This document shows, one piece after another, positions 9,590 to 19,560 of a DNA stretch of 64,000 nt. This DNA is from Megalonaias nervosa (Eukaryota; Mollusca; Bivalvia; Unionida; Unionidae), in assembly GCA_016617855.1 (NCBI GenBank), contig JAECUM010001127.1, positions 1-64,000 on the forward strand. The letters are read 5' to 3'. Position 1 is the stretch's first letter. The number at the start of each line of letters is the position of its first letter. The notes under the pieces are model-generated. The model had not been told where the DNA came from. It worked only from the letters and a program-made list of their open reading frames with translations, and made no database searches. A program made the translations under genes and the position numbers.

Positions 9590-10073
9590 TATATAAAATA
9601 ATATTGTTATAAATTTTTTCGTACTTCATCAGTACAGATTTACATTTGACTGGTCTACACAACGATAATAAATGTAATTTTCTTGCATTTTCGACTTGCA
9701 TTAAATTGAATATTTTAACAAAAATAAAATCGTATTTTATGCTCCTTTGCTGGCCAATTATTTTTACGTTAAGAAAGGGTTTTATAAGTTGCCAAAGTAT
9801 TTGTTGCTCGGCCATAGTAAAATTAAATTTTATTATTTTTTTTAGCGATATGATACTTAACATTATATCGTCCAGTTGTCGGTCTGCTGTAATTTTTTTC
9901 TCAACCACATATACGTCATCATCATCTTCATTATTATTAAATAAAATTTCATCTTCGTTATAACCAGCAGATTTGTCTGCATCGCCAGAGATGAAATTAT
10001 ATTGCGGTGTAACATTACCGCTAGTGATTGTATCACTTGCATATATAACGGCAAGTTGCTTAATAAAGTCCAT
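9567..10073 (-). CDS. Hypothetical Polinton protein, intact 168 codons
   Basis: The frame is open from the ATG at 10073 (MDFIKQLAVIYASDTI) to 9567, overlapping the 3' end of the integrase gene on the other strand by about 20 bases. The middle is acidic (NNNEDDDDVYVV). The C-terminal half is basic and helical, with KYDFIFVKIFNLMQVENARK and RPVKCKSVLMKYEKIYNNI. That last part vaguely resembles the end of the VLTF3-like late transcription factors found in Polintons and poxviruses, but no zinc-binding residues are visible, so I do not assign it. Its integrity is unusual in this element. Confidence 0.5.
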   Translation of the reverse strand: MDFIKQLAVIYASDTITSGNVTPQYNFISGDADKSAGYNEDEILFNNNEDDDDVYVVEKKITADRQLDDIMLSIISLKKIIKFNFTMAEQQILWQLIKPFLNVKIIGQQRSIKYDFIFVKIFNLMQVENARKLHLLSLCRPVKCKSVLMKYEKIYNNIILYTKLEPSC

Positions 10074-10108
10074 ATTATAATATATTTTTATCTAATTATA
10101 ATAATAAG

Positions 10109-10383
10109 ATGACTACAGAGATGAAATCTCCTGATATAAAATATCATCAGAAAGGTGATATATTAAATTACGGAAATGTCTGTCGGGATATAGTGCTTAT
10201 TCTGTTGACGTTATTGTAATGCAAGGTGATTCTGATAAAATTCTTTAAACAGCAGCAGAAAAAAATAAACTTGATAACAGTGCATTTATAACACTAAAAT
10301 TTGATCGCGATGATATTTTGATGTTCGCCCACATCAGTCTTACCAAAACTGAATTAAGAAATATAATTAATCGTCATATTTAA
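10109..10383 (+). pseudogene. Small unrecognised Polinton ORF
   Basis: It starts MTTEMKSPDIKYHQKGD, shifts frame near 10180, meets a stop near 10248 and ends with DDILMFAHISLTKTELRN and a stop at 10381. About 90 residues originally. Its 3' end overlaps the 3' end of the HNH gene on the opposite strand. I recognise no family. Confidence 0.35.
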
Positions 10384-11165
10384 ATATAAATCCATCAAAG
10401 GTTAACGTTGACGTTGTTGTTTTAGTTTTGCCGTCAGCTACAGATTTTATTGTAGCTGGATTAATCTTATGATATTTCCCAGCAGCTGTGATCGATTCAA
10501 ATTTTATTTCTTCGTTAGTCTCAAGATTTATTGAAATTACATGTCTGGCATATCTAGCACCACCAGTATTTCCACGTTTACTATTTTATTGTTGTGTAAC
10601 TAAATCTAAATTTTCAGTCCTATTATCAGTTTTAATTTTATTAATATGATCGATAACTAAATTATTTGGAATAGCGCCGCTAAAAGTTTCGTAAATAAAA
10701 CGGTGACTGTAATAATGAATTTGATGCGTTTTAGTTCTGCAAACTGTTATATGTAAATAACCAATGTCATGCAAACTTCCAACAACCGTTTTCGTTTTTT
10801 TTATTTCGAATAATCCCGCGATCATTAGCCTCATATAAATCAAATTCTGGATGCGGTTGAAATTCATCTAGTAAAGCTAAATTTTCAATATTTTCATCGT
10901 TTATTGATCCATTTACCCTGTAAACTCGTTGTCCTTCTGGAATGTCTCCGCAAAACAAAGTATAAATAAAATCTTTTCTAAACATTTCAACTCTATCTAT
11001 ATTATTTCCTTTAACACTTATCATCATTCCAGCTGGTGTTGCTTTACCAAAAGGTGTTTGATTTTTTACGTGAATAACTGACCCAAGCGCATTTCAGACA
11101 TATAAGTTGTACTGTGGGTGAACATAATAATATTCTTGCTCGTTTGCTGTCATATTTTCTGTCAT
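10367..11165 (-). pseudogene. Tandem HNH homing-endonuclease-like gene with NUMOD1
   Basis: The start is an ATG at 11165 (MTENMTANEQEYYYV). A stop lies near 11095. The first module contains FRKDFIYTLFCGDIPEGQRV and ENIENLALL, which mirrors the HNH fold but has lost the metal-binding residues. After a frameshift near 10790 the second module keeps HRFIYETFSGAIPNNLVIDH followed by NRTENLDLVTQQ, a good HNH motif (VIDHIN at 10641-10660). A stop at about 10585 follows, and then a NUMOD1-like SITAAGKYHKINPATIKS before the end at 10367. Such enzymes cut DNA and home into genes. Here it stands as a free gene between late genes and PolB. Confidence 0.75.
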
Positions 11166-11241
11166 TATATTATATAGCATTTTATATCTCTAATTGAAAA
11201 ATATATATAAAAATCAATTAAATATAAAATACTGTATATAA
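11166..11241. promoter_or_regulatory. Divergent AT-rich spacer between HNH and PolB genes
   Basis: This 76 bp gap separates the divergent starts of the HNH gene (11165) and the polymerase gene (11242). It is almost pure A/T and contains TATATAAAAA-type strings that could serve as TATA boxes in either direction. The assignment is based only on position and composition. Confidence 0.3.
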
Positions 11242-12555
11242 ATGTTAAAATTACAAGATATTACCAAGAAGAGTCTCATAAAAGCAGAAAAAATTACTAC
11301 AGCATTTTCTGGTTACGACAACAGTTACAAATTTGATAATCAAAATGTTTTAGCAAAGTTTAACTCCACAAATTTATTTCATCTTTTACAACCTGTTGTA
11401 GCGCGATAACTTGCAGTTCACAAAAGCATCAAACTAATAGTGCAGTATCATGTTATTTTATCAAAGTTACATGCGATTGAAAAATATATAATTGATATAA
11501 TTATTGAAAATACAAATTTCGACAGCGAAATTTTCGAACCATATTTAACAGCTGGGTCGCTGATGAAATACATCACGAAATAAATACAAAAATTGGAGGA
11601 ATTTACTGCATCAGGTTCGGGTTAGAAATCTGAAATGATAAAAGAAGTTTTATTTCATACAATGAAATATAACGTACCCCGCAGTAGTTCTTATGTTGAT
11701 CTTCATCAAAAAATTAAAAACAAAAATTGTTGTATAAACGTCAGAAACAATGATAACGAATGTTATTTGTTGGGGAATTTTTTCTGCTAGACATCCTCAA
11801 AGTTGTAACTGATCGAGTTGAAAAATATTTGCCATACATAGACGAGTTAAGTTTAACAGAATAACGTTTCCAGTTGCAGAGAATCAGATACCAAAGTTTG
11901 AAAAAGAAAACTATATTTCAGTAAATGTTTCCGGACTAGATGAAAAAGAAAATGTTTACCCGAGATATATTTCAGCAACTGCTACACAAAAGACAATAAA
12001 TTTATTATTTTATAAAGGACATTATTGTTGGATAAAGGACATTATTGTTGGATAAAAAACTTTAAGGATCTATTTGGCAGAGAATATAATAAAATTAAAA
12101 TAAGAAATATTTCTGTTACAGCTGTTTACAAGGTTTTCTAAAGATGAAAAACTGCAAGAGCATCTCAAATACTGTATTAACGTTCAAAGAATAACAATGC
12201 CAGGAGAAAAAGAAAAACTTTTAAAATTTAAAAATTATAATCATAAGCTAAATATCCCGTTTGTTATTTATGCTGATTTTGAGTGTCTACTTGTACCTGT
12301 GGCCGGCGCAGAAAATAATCCAAATAAATCAAGTACAAGAAAAATACAATAACATGTTCCGTGCGGAGCAGCTTATAAAGTAGTTTGTTTCGCTAACGAT
12401 AATTTTCAACTCCAGTAAAGTTATACAGATGTAAAAATGGCGAATCTGAAAGTTCGGCCGTGTGGTTGTTAAAAAATCTCATAGACGAAGTTAATAAGAT
12501 TGTCAAAAAAATCGTTCAAAACAGCTCCAATGAAGGGACCCCGATGGAATGGTGA
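11242..12555 (+). pseudogene. polB: Protein-primed family B DNA polymerase, N-terminal part only
   Basis: From the ATG at 11242 (MLKLQDITKKSLIKAEK) the coding signal passes an INVRNNDNECY motif (about 11735-11765), a FPVAENQIPKFEKEN-type block and a degenerate Cys/His zinc region, then reaches PFVIYADFECLL (12259-12290). YADFE is the ExoI motif of the proofreading domain. It continues through HVPCGAAYKVVCF and stops at 12553, about 40 bases short of the right TIR. Polinton polymerases normally have over 1000 residues with palm motifs after the exonuclease; none is present. Many stops and shifts occur. The catalytic half has been deleted, so the element cannot replicate itself. Confidence 0.85.
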
Positions 12556-12596
12556 CTGCTTATGACACTACTGCTTATTTTTGTACGTTTAGTATT

Positions 12597-12991
12597 AGTA
12601 GATGTTTACAAATATTATTGTCAAATAAACATCAACCATGTTGTCGATGAATAACATTGGATCAGTTGTCCATCCCGATATTTTCTTATCGTTTTCATCA
12701 GCAAACAACCATACTGATCCGTACTTGCTCGATAAATGATAAGCAACTTTTTTTAATACAGTCGCTTATTATTTTAGGTTCTATACCAGTATATCTCGAA
12801 GCTGATTTAATAGAATTAAATCTTTTAAAAAATCTTTTTGTTAGATTAAATCCAACACTTTTTATTGTCGCTTTATAATAATCCATATTATATTATATTT
12901 CGTTGTTTAATGAGATACATCTAGAGGTCCAGGAACCTCATCTGAGCTAGAAACCTCTTTTGAGCTAGGAACATCATATTCTTTTACTACT
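12597..12991 (-). repeat. Right terminal inverted repeat of the Polinton
   Basis: It is the inverted partner of 374-772 with a few percent differences. The outer end carries the same short iterations (TTTGAGCTAGGAAC, ATCTGAGCTAGAAAC). The final ACTACT at 12986-12991 is complementary to the left AGTGGT terminus apart from one base. Confidence 0.9.
12605..12886 (-). pseudogene. NUMOD1-like small protein, right TIR copy
   Basis: The ATG is at 12886. This copy is better preserved than the left one: SIKSASRYTGIEPKIISDCI is read in the first frame before a run of A residues at about 12752 shifts it, and the remaining coding character lies in the next frame to about 12605. The helix-turn-helix-like pattern with a conserved Tyr-Thr-Gly and a late Trp suggests NUMOD1. 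It points inward toward PolB. Confidence 0.45.
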
Positions 12992-14370
12992 GGGGTTGAT
13001 GTTAGTAGGGTCGTGCCACTCTGTATATTTGTAAACGGAAAAATAACTTTACAGAGAGAGGCAGAGACAGTTTTCTGTGATTATTGTCATGTTCATTATG
13101 ATAAACTTTAGTTAATTGCAACACATACAAATTTTTTTTTTTAATCAACAAACAATTATATTAATATATTACACTTTCTTAAGTTCAAAGTAATATTTGA
13201 TTTAAAAATGTATAAAAAGTGATCATGGAATTTGTAAAATTTGTTGTTCATTAAAATATCAATTTTCAACTCCATCTTCCATTAACAAATTACACATACT
13301 TAAAATTTTAAGTAATATTTGATTTCAATATTTGAAAAGTGATTGCTGGGTCTGCAAACCCTTATTATTCATTGAAAACTTTTCAGTTCCATCGCATATT
13401 GAATATAAATATTTGTCCCTATAAAAACTACAAAATTTCAAAAGCAAAATAAAATGATCATTGTTTTGAAATATAACCTTCCCTGGTATATTATAATTCT
13501 TATAAATTTTAGAAGCACATTTTACAAAATCTGAAAACATCTACTATATATGAATTCAGAAATGTCTACCAAAATAAAGCGTTTCCTAAATTATTCTTAG
13601 GTTCTTGTCATTAACTGAAATTATAAAATGTTAAAAACATTAAAGAAATTTGGTATAAAAAGAAATCAATAAACCTGTAACATTTACATGTGGAAATGGC
13701 TTAGTTTACTGCCAGTAAATTTTTACTAATGATGAAATGTGTAAACGAACATGCATGCCACTGTCGTTGATACAGGAAGTACCTGCTATAACTAAATTAT
13801 GTTTTCACATCTTGACATCGAATGTGTCAGTATCAGAAAAAAGGTGCACGTTGACAAGGATCGGTTGCAGCTTTGGTTCAGAAGTTTTAGTTCATGCAAT
13901 AATTACAGAACATATGTTTCCCTGTATAGGTATCACTATCAGTGATGCAAAAGGTTAATTATTTTTGTTTCATGTCGTTTCATGTTTAATCATAATAATA
14001 TACATGTACATATGAAATGTTTCTATTCACTTTTTAGAATGGCTTTTTTGGATTGAACATGGCCTTAAGTTATTCTTTTTCATTGAAAATTGAAATTGGT
14101 GATGTATATATGTTGAATAAAAAAATCATTGTGATCCAAGTTAACATTTCTGTTGCAATCAAGTATGTATTAGCAGAGTCATTTTTGCATGACAAATAAG
14201 GGTCGTTGATGCACTTAGTTGCACAACAATGATGAATGAAGTAGATCAAAGGTCAATCCCTAGAAAGAATGATAAAAGTCTCATAATTTGTGAAAAATAG
14301 TGGGATAGTGTTGAACATAACAAAATAAGATGGCTATATCCTCACTCTCTTTAGATATGAGAACTTCATA
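12992..14370. other. Intergenic AT-rich DNA with a tandem duplication
   Basis: No gene is recognised. Segments 13165-13275 and 13295-13405 are diverged copies of each other: both contain AAGTAATATTTGATTT and then AAAAGTGAT, and later a TTCATT stretch. The 74-codon frame at 13737 has no recognisable motif. Confidence 0.5.
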
Positions 14371-14374
14371 TTCA

Positions 14375-14700
14375 TATAGTTACAGGTAGAAAAAAAAATG
14401 TTCATGTAGATAGGGCATTTAGATTATGTTATTTATGCAACAGCAGGGAGATTGAAGATAAATTCCAGTTTTTATTAAAATGCCCCAAATACTCAGAATT
14501 AAGATTTAATTTTCTTTCAACAGTATTATTACAAATACATATCTTATTAAATCTTTTGCAATTTACATTGTAATAAATCTCAAGAGGTAATTCAAAAAGG
14601 AACACAGTTGATATATTTTGCTTTAAAGCTTAGGAGAAATACTTTACAAATTGTGTAATTATGTATATTCTGTAATATGTGTCTGAGTATATGACTTACT
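14375..14700 (+). mobile_element. 3' remnant of a CR1-like non-LTR retrotransposon
   Basis: In one frame with small gaps the DNA encodes RLCYLCNSREIEDKFQFLL followed by KCPKYSELRFNFL. This is the C-terminal CxxC...H...C zinc motif (IEDE.HFLL.CP.Y..LR) at the end of the reverse transcriptase ORF of CR1/L2-type retrotransposons. Only about 100 codons remain. The rest of the element is missing. Confidence 0.6.
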
Positions 14701-16298
14701 ACCATGCTGTAGATATTAAAATTTATAATTTCACACTGACATCATCACTGGGATTCAGCCAATCAGTCACCACTGACTCATTTGAATAGGTGATTTACTG
14801 TTTTTATTCTTTTAGACCTTTGTCTTGGATAGCGAAGAAAATCCTTTAACCTGCTGGTTTTGTTTACAAAGTAAATATTTATAAGCAGTAACGTGTTGAA
14901 ATTTATTCCAGATTGTCCGAGATTTAGTTTGAGAAAGTCTATGATGACAAAATTAGACTCTTGCAAGGCAAAATGAAGGATAAGACCTGAGTAAACCAAA
15001 TGTTTTTACCCATCGGATGCTGGCGTCAAACCTGTGTAGCCCATATATAGAAATTTTCAATACCAATGTGTTTGCTTTGAAATGTCAATAAGTCGACAGT
15101 GTACGGACACCCTAGCTTTTGTCAGGTTATAAATTATAAATCAATGAATGAAATTACTAAATTTCGTGCATTTTTATGCTTGAATTGATGCTTTTCGTTT
15201 TTAAAATTGATAGGGTGTGCAACAAACGGGATGGTATGCAAATACCCATCTTATTAAATCGTTTGCAATTTAGTAAGTTTTTAGTAGCATATACCGTGCT
15301 TAGGTGAGGCTCTACAGTTTCGTATTTTGCATAGAATTAAATTTTTTAAGAATTTACCCTGTTTTCCTCGCTGGTTATACTGAGAATTTCAAAATGGCCT
15401 TTTATATCTTAGGTCTTGTTAAAAAAATCTTTTAATTCCCTTAATTTTGGTCGATGATTGATGCGAGTAATATGGGTTATAGAGAATAAAAGCATGGCCT
15501 TACTTCAGATGTGCAGCTTTATAAATGCTGCTATGGTTTTTGCATAAATCCCTTTTTGTACCCTCCTACCGATGTTAATAACAAAACCCTTTAATGTGTT
15601 AAAAAATGCACAGAACTTAAACATTTTATTCATCAATTTATAATTTCTAACCTGACAGTGACTAGGATGGCCCTAACACTGTCATCGTCTGCGGGTTTCA
15701 TGCTTAACAGACTTTCCAGATTAGCACAGCCCCATATTGCGTACACTATGGGCGAGTCTATTTTCCTCACACAACACACAGAGCAACGTAGTTCACGCTA
15801 TTCGGTAAATGCCGGATAATTCTGTAAATTGCCATAAATTTGAGAGTTGAAAGTTATAGCCCTTTGCACACATGTATCTAGTAATTGCACCTCTTCTTAA
15901 ATCCACATAAACGTCCAGTTTGCAGCTGTCATTCTTTTCCTTTCCTTGATTTAAGATCGTAAATATCGGAAGCAGATGTTGTAGTATTTCCCTTCTATGT
16001 ACATACTTGTGTAGTTGTGCATTGACTTCTCGCTGAAAATTGGTTTGTCCAGGAACTGGAAATGACCGTTGCGCAAGGTCATCTGAAAACTTTCATATGA
16101 CATGAAACACGCAGACGATAACGGTGTTAGGGACCCCCCCCACCCAAGAGCGTGATAATTAGATTTGAAATTATAAATCAATGAATGAACCAAGTTCTTT
16201 GCATTTTTTAAAGTCTAATTTATGCTACATGTTTTTTAAATCGGTGGTGGGGTACAAACAAACGAGGAAATATATTCAGATTATAGCTCCTCGCGGTC
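14701..16298. other. Intergenic DNA, no gene seen
   Basis: There is no convincing frame. Short diverged duplications are visible: ATTATAAATCAATGAATGAA recurs at about 15130 and 16169, and a CATCTTATTAAATC block near 15237 resembles one near 14539. Confidence 0.45.
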
Positions 16299-16673
16299 AT
16301 TTTATTTTCACCATTACAGTCACAAAGACTTCTACAGGACTCCATCAGGCGGAAGTAACCGATTTCACCAGATGAGTAGAGTCTGTGTTATGTTTTAATA
16401 CTACCGGGTCCAGCTGCAGTCTCGGCTTTAATATTGGAAGTGTGATGACGTCATCAACCGTCATGTCTACTATCCTAACTTTAACTAGATATTTGTGTTC
16501 AAGAAATTTGTATAAAATTATCATATGATACAATCTGAAATAAAGGGCAAGTTAAACATTTTATTTTGTGAAATTACTTTCAAATTGTTATTCATCCCAT
16601 GGCAGAATTGGGTACTTCCGCCTGATGGAGTCCTGTAGTAAGACTTTGGGACCGTAATGGTGAAAATAAAGGT
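16299..16673. repeat. Foldback (MITE-like) element with inverted arms of about 60 bp
   Basis: The left arm (16299-16360) holds ATTTTCACCATTACAGTC and CAGGACTCCATCAGGCGGAA. The right arm (16611-16673) is its reverse complement with a few changes. The 250 bp between them contain a CRE-like TGACGTCA at about 16446. No clear target duplication is seen, so it could be a MITE or a simple inverted duplication. Confidence 0.55.
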
Positions 16674-18039
16674 TAATTCACCAGACTTGATTCCTGAGAT
16701 GGCCGTCTGAGAGTTATGCGTTGGTACATTACAGTTTTTTAAATGGATATGTGTACCTTTTCAGTCGTTTGGTAATTCTGAAGCGACAAAAGACGCGTGA
16801 CAAAAGTTGAATCGAGCGGAGGGCTGGCGTCACGCTTGCAGTACCGATAAGGCGGTTTGTGTTGTCAGAGATTTCAGCATACTTTATTGATAAAACGTCA
16901 GACTCCTGTGAAATTATTAAAGGATACAGCCGCTGGCTTTGGTACTCCATTTTTTCGATAACTGGGAACCAGTAGATTGTAGACATCGGTCAGCAACCTA
17001 CGGCATGTGTATTTCAATTTTGTGTGGCATGCGAAGGGCTGCAAAAAATCTCGATTTTGACAGTGTTACTCTCTTACTGGTTGCATGCGCTCGTTCATTT
17101 TGTACTTCGGAAAAAAGTGGCACGCTATGTAAAATAGGTTGCCAACCGCTGGTGTAGACTATACCAGTTAACAATAATTCGGAAAAGAAAAACAAAACAT
17201 ACAGAGAAAATGTTAATATCAATTCATGTGAAAATTCGCTATTAATACTTTGATTAAATAATGGAGACTGAATTGGGTGACTTGTATTCCTAGTCAATAT
17301 CCAGGCTGGAGCTATTTGCAAGGTATTTTGAAAACGCATTTTCAGGCTGTAATATTCACTTCTTTGGATTTATCATAATCTCATGATTACATGTTTATAT
17401 TCCCACCCCCCATATCCCCTAAGATAGCACCCTAGGAGCTGTCCAAAAATTGAAATCTAATAATAACTGGCCATCAAAATTTCCGACCTTTGGAGATCAA
17501 CAGTTTTCTCCTCAACAAACGGGAATTTACAAAAATGTAAAAAATGGAAACGTTTTTTTTTTTTTTTTATAACACCTTATACCAAATAAATGTCAAGGTA
17601 TTAATGAAATTATTCAAATTTCGTCGTGCCTTTAATCAAGCTGAATGCAAAAATTAAAACATTGCCAGATACGCAAAATTTGGCTTATTTACTTAACATA
17701 AAAACCAATAATTTCACGCAAGACAATATCACTTTAACACAGGGTATGATGCAACAAGAGACAAGTTCTGATATCCAGGTCTAATGTTAATTTTCAGAAG
17801 CATATTAGCGTTATCCCCTCCTTGCTTGCGCATAACCACTGGAGTCCTCCATAGAAGATCATATTGTCGCTTATATAGGGTACCTATAATACATGTATGA
17901 CCGACACTTAAATTTTTGTAAGCATAGATACGAGTCCCTGTGGAGTACTCGGCACTGAAACACTTAAACATTTACTTTCACCTTTTCAGAAGTATACTTA
18001 TTTCATAGTGATACCACATAAATCACACACATAAGCGGC
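16674..18039. other. Intergenic DNA, no gene seen
   Basis: Several 60-110 codon frames occur, but none shows a domain or splice context. A poly-T run is at about 17552-17568. Confidence 0.4.
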
Positions 18040-18042
18040 TGC

Positions 18043-18084
18043 ACGCGTGCGCGCGCGCGCGCACACACACACACACACACACAT
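18043..18084. repeat. Compound (GC)n(AC)n microsatellite
   Basis: Alternating GC repeats pass directly into AC repeats. Both halves are alternating purine-pyrimidine, a Z-DNA-prone composition. Confidence 0.95.
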
Positions 18085-18376
18085 GCATATTATTAAAGCA
18101 CGTTTACCAGTTTGGCATTTCTCAGAAACCATCACCCTTGAATAATTGAAACACTGCCTAGGGTCTGTTCTTCAGCCATTTTTAATTAATATTAATTTTA
18201 GTCTCAGTTCTTGGACCTTTTATAATATTTGCAGTCTGTTCTACCTTTAGTATACAGTGGACAAAGCAACTCGCAGCATATTAACTTACTACATATATAA
18301 TGGTCACTAAGTCAAACATGAATCCTGCCTGACTTGAACCAGACATTGGATTAGTTTCAAATAAACAGTACAGAGA

Positions 18377-18379
<3 letters not shown>

Positions 18380-18407
<28 letters not shown>

Positions 18408-18408
18408 T
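18380..18408. repeat. (TG)n microsatellite
   Basis: About 13 TG units directly precede the first copy of the 0.85 kb dispersed repeat. Confidence 0.95.
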
Positions 18409-18410
18409 GT

Positions 18411-19257
18411 TATGAGTCTATGCTCTTAAAATAAGTAACAGAAAAGAGTGAAAGACAAAAAGCTTTGTAAAATTTAACAAATATATTTATTTCCCTAGAA
18501 TACAAAGTGAAAATGAGAAAAAAACAACATACGGTATTGTGAATTAAATCCCAAAATAATCACAGAATTACAGACACAAGTCCTAGTAATTTAAAGTCCT
18601 GAATGAAATTCAGTAAAAGTCCAGAAGTCTTACAACTGAGGTCGATGACGTATCTGTAGTAGCCAGTAAAGTGTTGATGTGTCAACAGTCTTTTGTTGAA
18701 TTACAGAAATATAATTCCAGGTCTGAATATAAACTCCAGTGAATGTCCCTATCCAAGAATTTTATCAGAGCACTTTTGTATTTCCAGAGAAAAGAATCAC
18801 TTGAATTCAGTCATTTGAACAAATAAATTCCAGCCAGAAATAAATAAAAATACTGGTCACAACATATAATACAACTTGAAAGTGCTGGCTGTTAAAACAC
18901 GGATGACCAAGTCCTCACAACTAAAAGATTATATAGTTCTCTACCTGACCTCAGGTCACAATTAGCATTTTCTAAAATAACTCATTACCTAATGGAAAAT
19001 ACCCTTCAGGAATGATCCTGATGTATACCAAATCAAAACCATAACCTGTAAAATTCACTTAGGGAAGTTCAAAACCCTGACCCAAATAAACATATTTACT
19101 TCTTCTATTAATAATAATTCTGATATTAAGCACATGAACATAGAGAATAATTTAACTATGTATTAGTTGACATAAAATGAATTTTAAAAAATATTAAAAA
19201 ATCAGTCAGGTCAAGCAGAAATGAATCAACTTTGGGCAAGGTCAAGTCTTTAAAAAA
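18411..19257. repeat. Dispersed 0.85 kb repeat, copy 1
   Basis: It starts TATGAGTCTATGCTCTTAAA and shares long blocks with 24734-25571 and 36742-37587, including AAAGCTTTGTAAAATT, AATTACAGACACAAGT, AACAGTCTTTTG and CAGGTCACAATTAGCATTTT. The 3' end is cut short by the SINE that follows. It has no coding potential. Size, an internal TATATAGTTCTCTAC string and a TG... start suit a solo LTR, but I cannot prove that. Confidence 0.7.
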
Positions 19258-19273
19258 CTGGATTTTTAATGTA

Positions 19274-19560
19274 GCTTCTACAATTTTTCAGTCATATTGC
19301 TACGATGTCTCCAGTGTGGCAGTTTATAGCATTGTCTACTGGGGTATCATGCTGCCGACATGTAGCATCATGTCCCACCCAGTCATATTACCCTAGTTCT
19401 ACCAGTCCTAACACTAACCTCTTAATTCTGAGCACCAGGCAAGGCAGCTGCTTGTACCATTGGTATAAGTCTTTGGTATGAATCGGTCAGGTTTCAAACC
19501 CGCAACCTCCCACAACTGGAGGATGCTCTAACTACAAAGGCTGATGGAGTAGTTCAGAGC
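19274..19560 (-). mobile_element. tRNA-derived SINE (minus strand)
   Basis: Read on the minus strand, it begins with a tRNA-like head (A-box-like GTAGTTAGAGCATCC, B-box-like GGGTTTGAAACC), then a body with ACTGCCACACTGGAGACATC and an end GCAATATGACTGAAAAATTG. The same body and end occur at 24043-24330 on the plus strand. Confidence 0.75.

Larger units (their letters stand above)
374..12991. mobile_element. Decayed Maverick/Polinton (adintovirus-like) element
   Basis: A 12.6 kb element is bounded by inverted repeats of about 400 bp whose outer ends read AGTGGTAAAAG on the left and, on the complementary strand, AGTAGTAAAAG on the right. Between them lie the hallmark Polinton genes: FtsK/A32-type ATPase, penton-type minor capsid, major capsid, adenain-like cysteine protease, retroviral-type integrase with a chromodomain and a protein-primed family B DNA polymerase. 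Parvovirus-type PLA2, zinc-ribbon, HNH and fibre-like genes are also present. Most frames are interrupted, PolB lacks its catalytic half and the ATPase lacks its C-terminus, so this is a dead copy. Full animal Polintons are usually 15-20 kb, which fits internal deletion. Family assignment is secure; assignment to a particular adintovirus lineage is not. Confidence 0.93.

Noticed and set aside
374..12991. Active virus or functional Polinton
   Set aside because: Capsid, integrase, ATPase and PolB frames all carry stops or shifts, and PolB lacks its polymerase domain.
374..12991. Alternative genetic code explaining the internal stops
   Set aside because: TAA, TAG and TGA all occur as interruptions and are mixed with frameshifts, and the host exons use the standard code.
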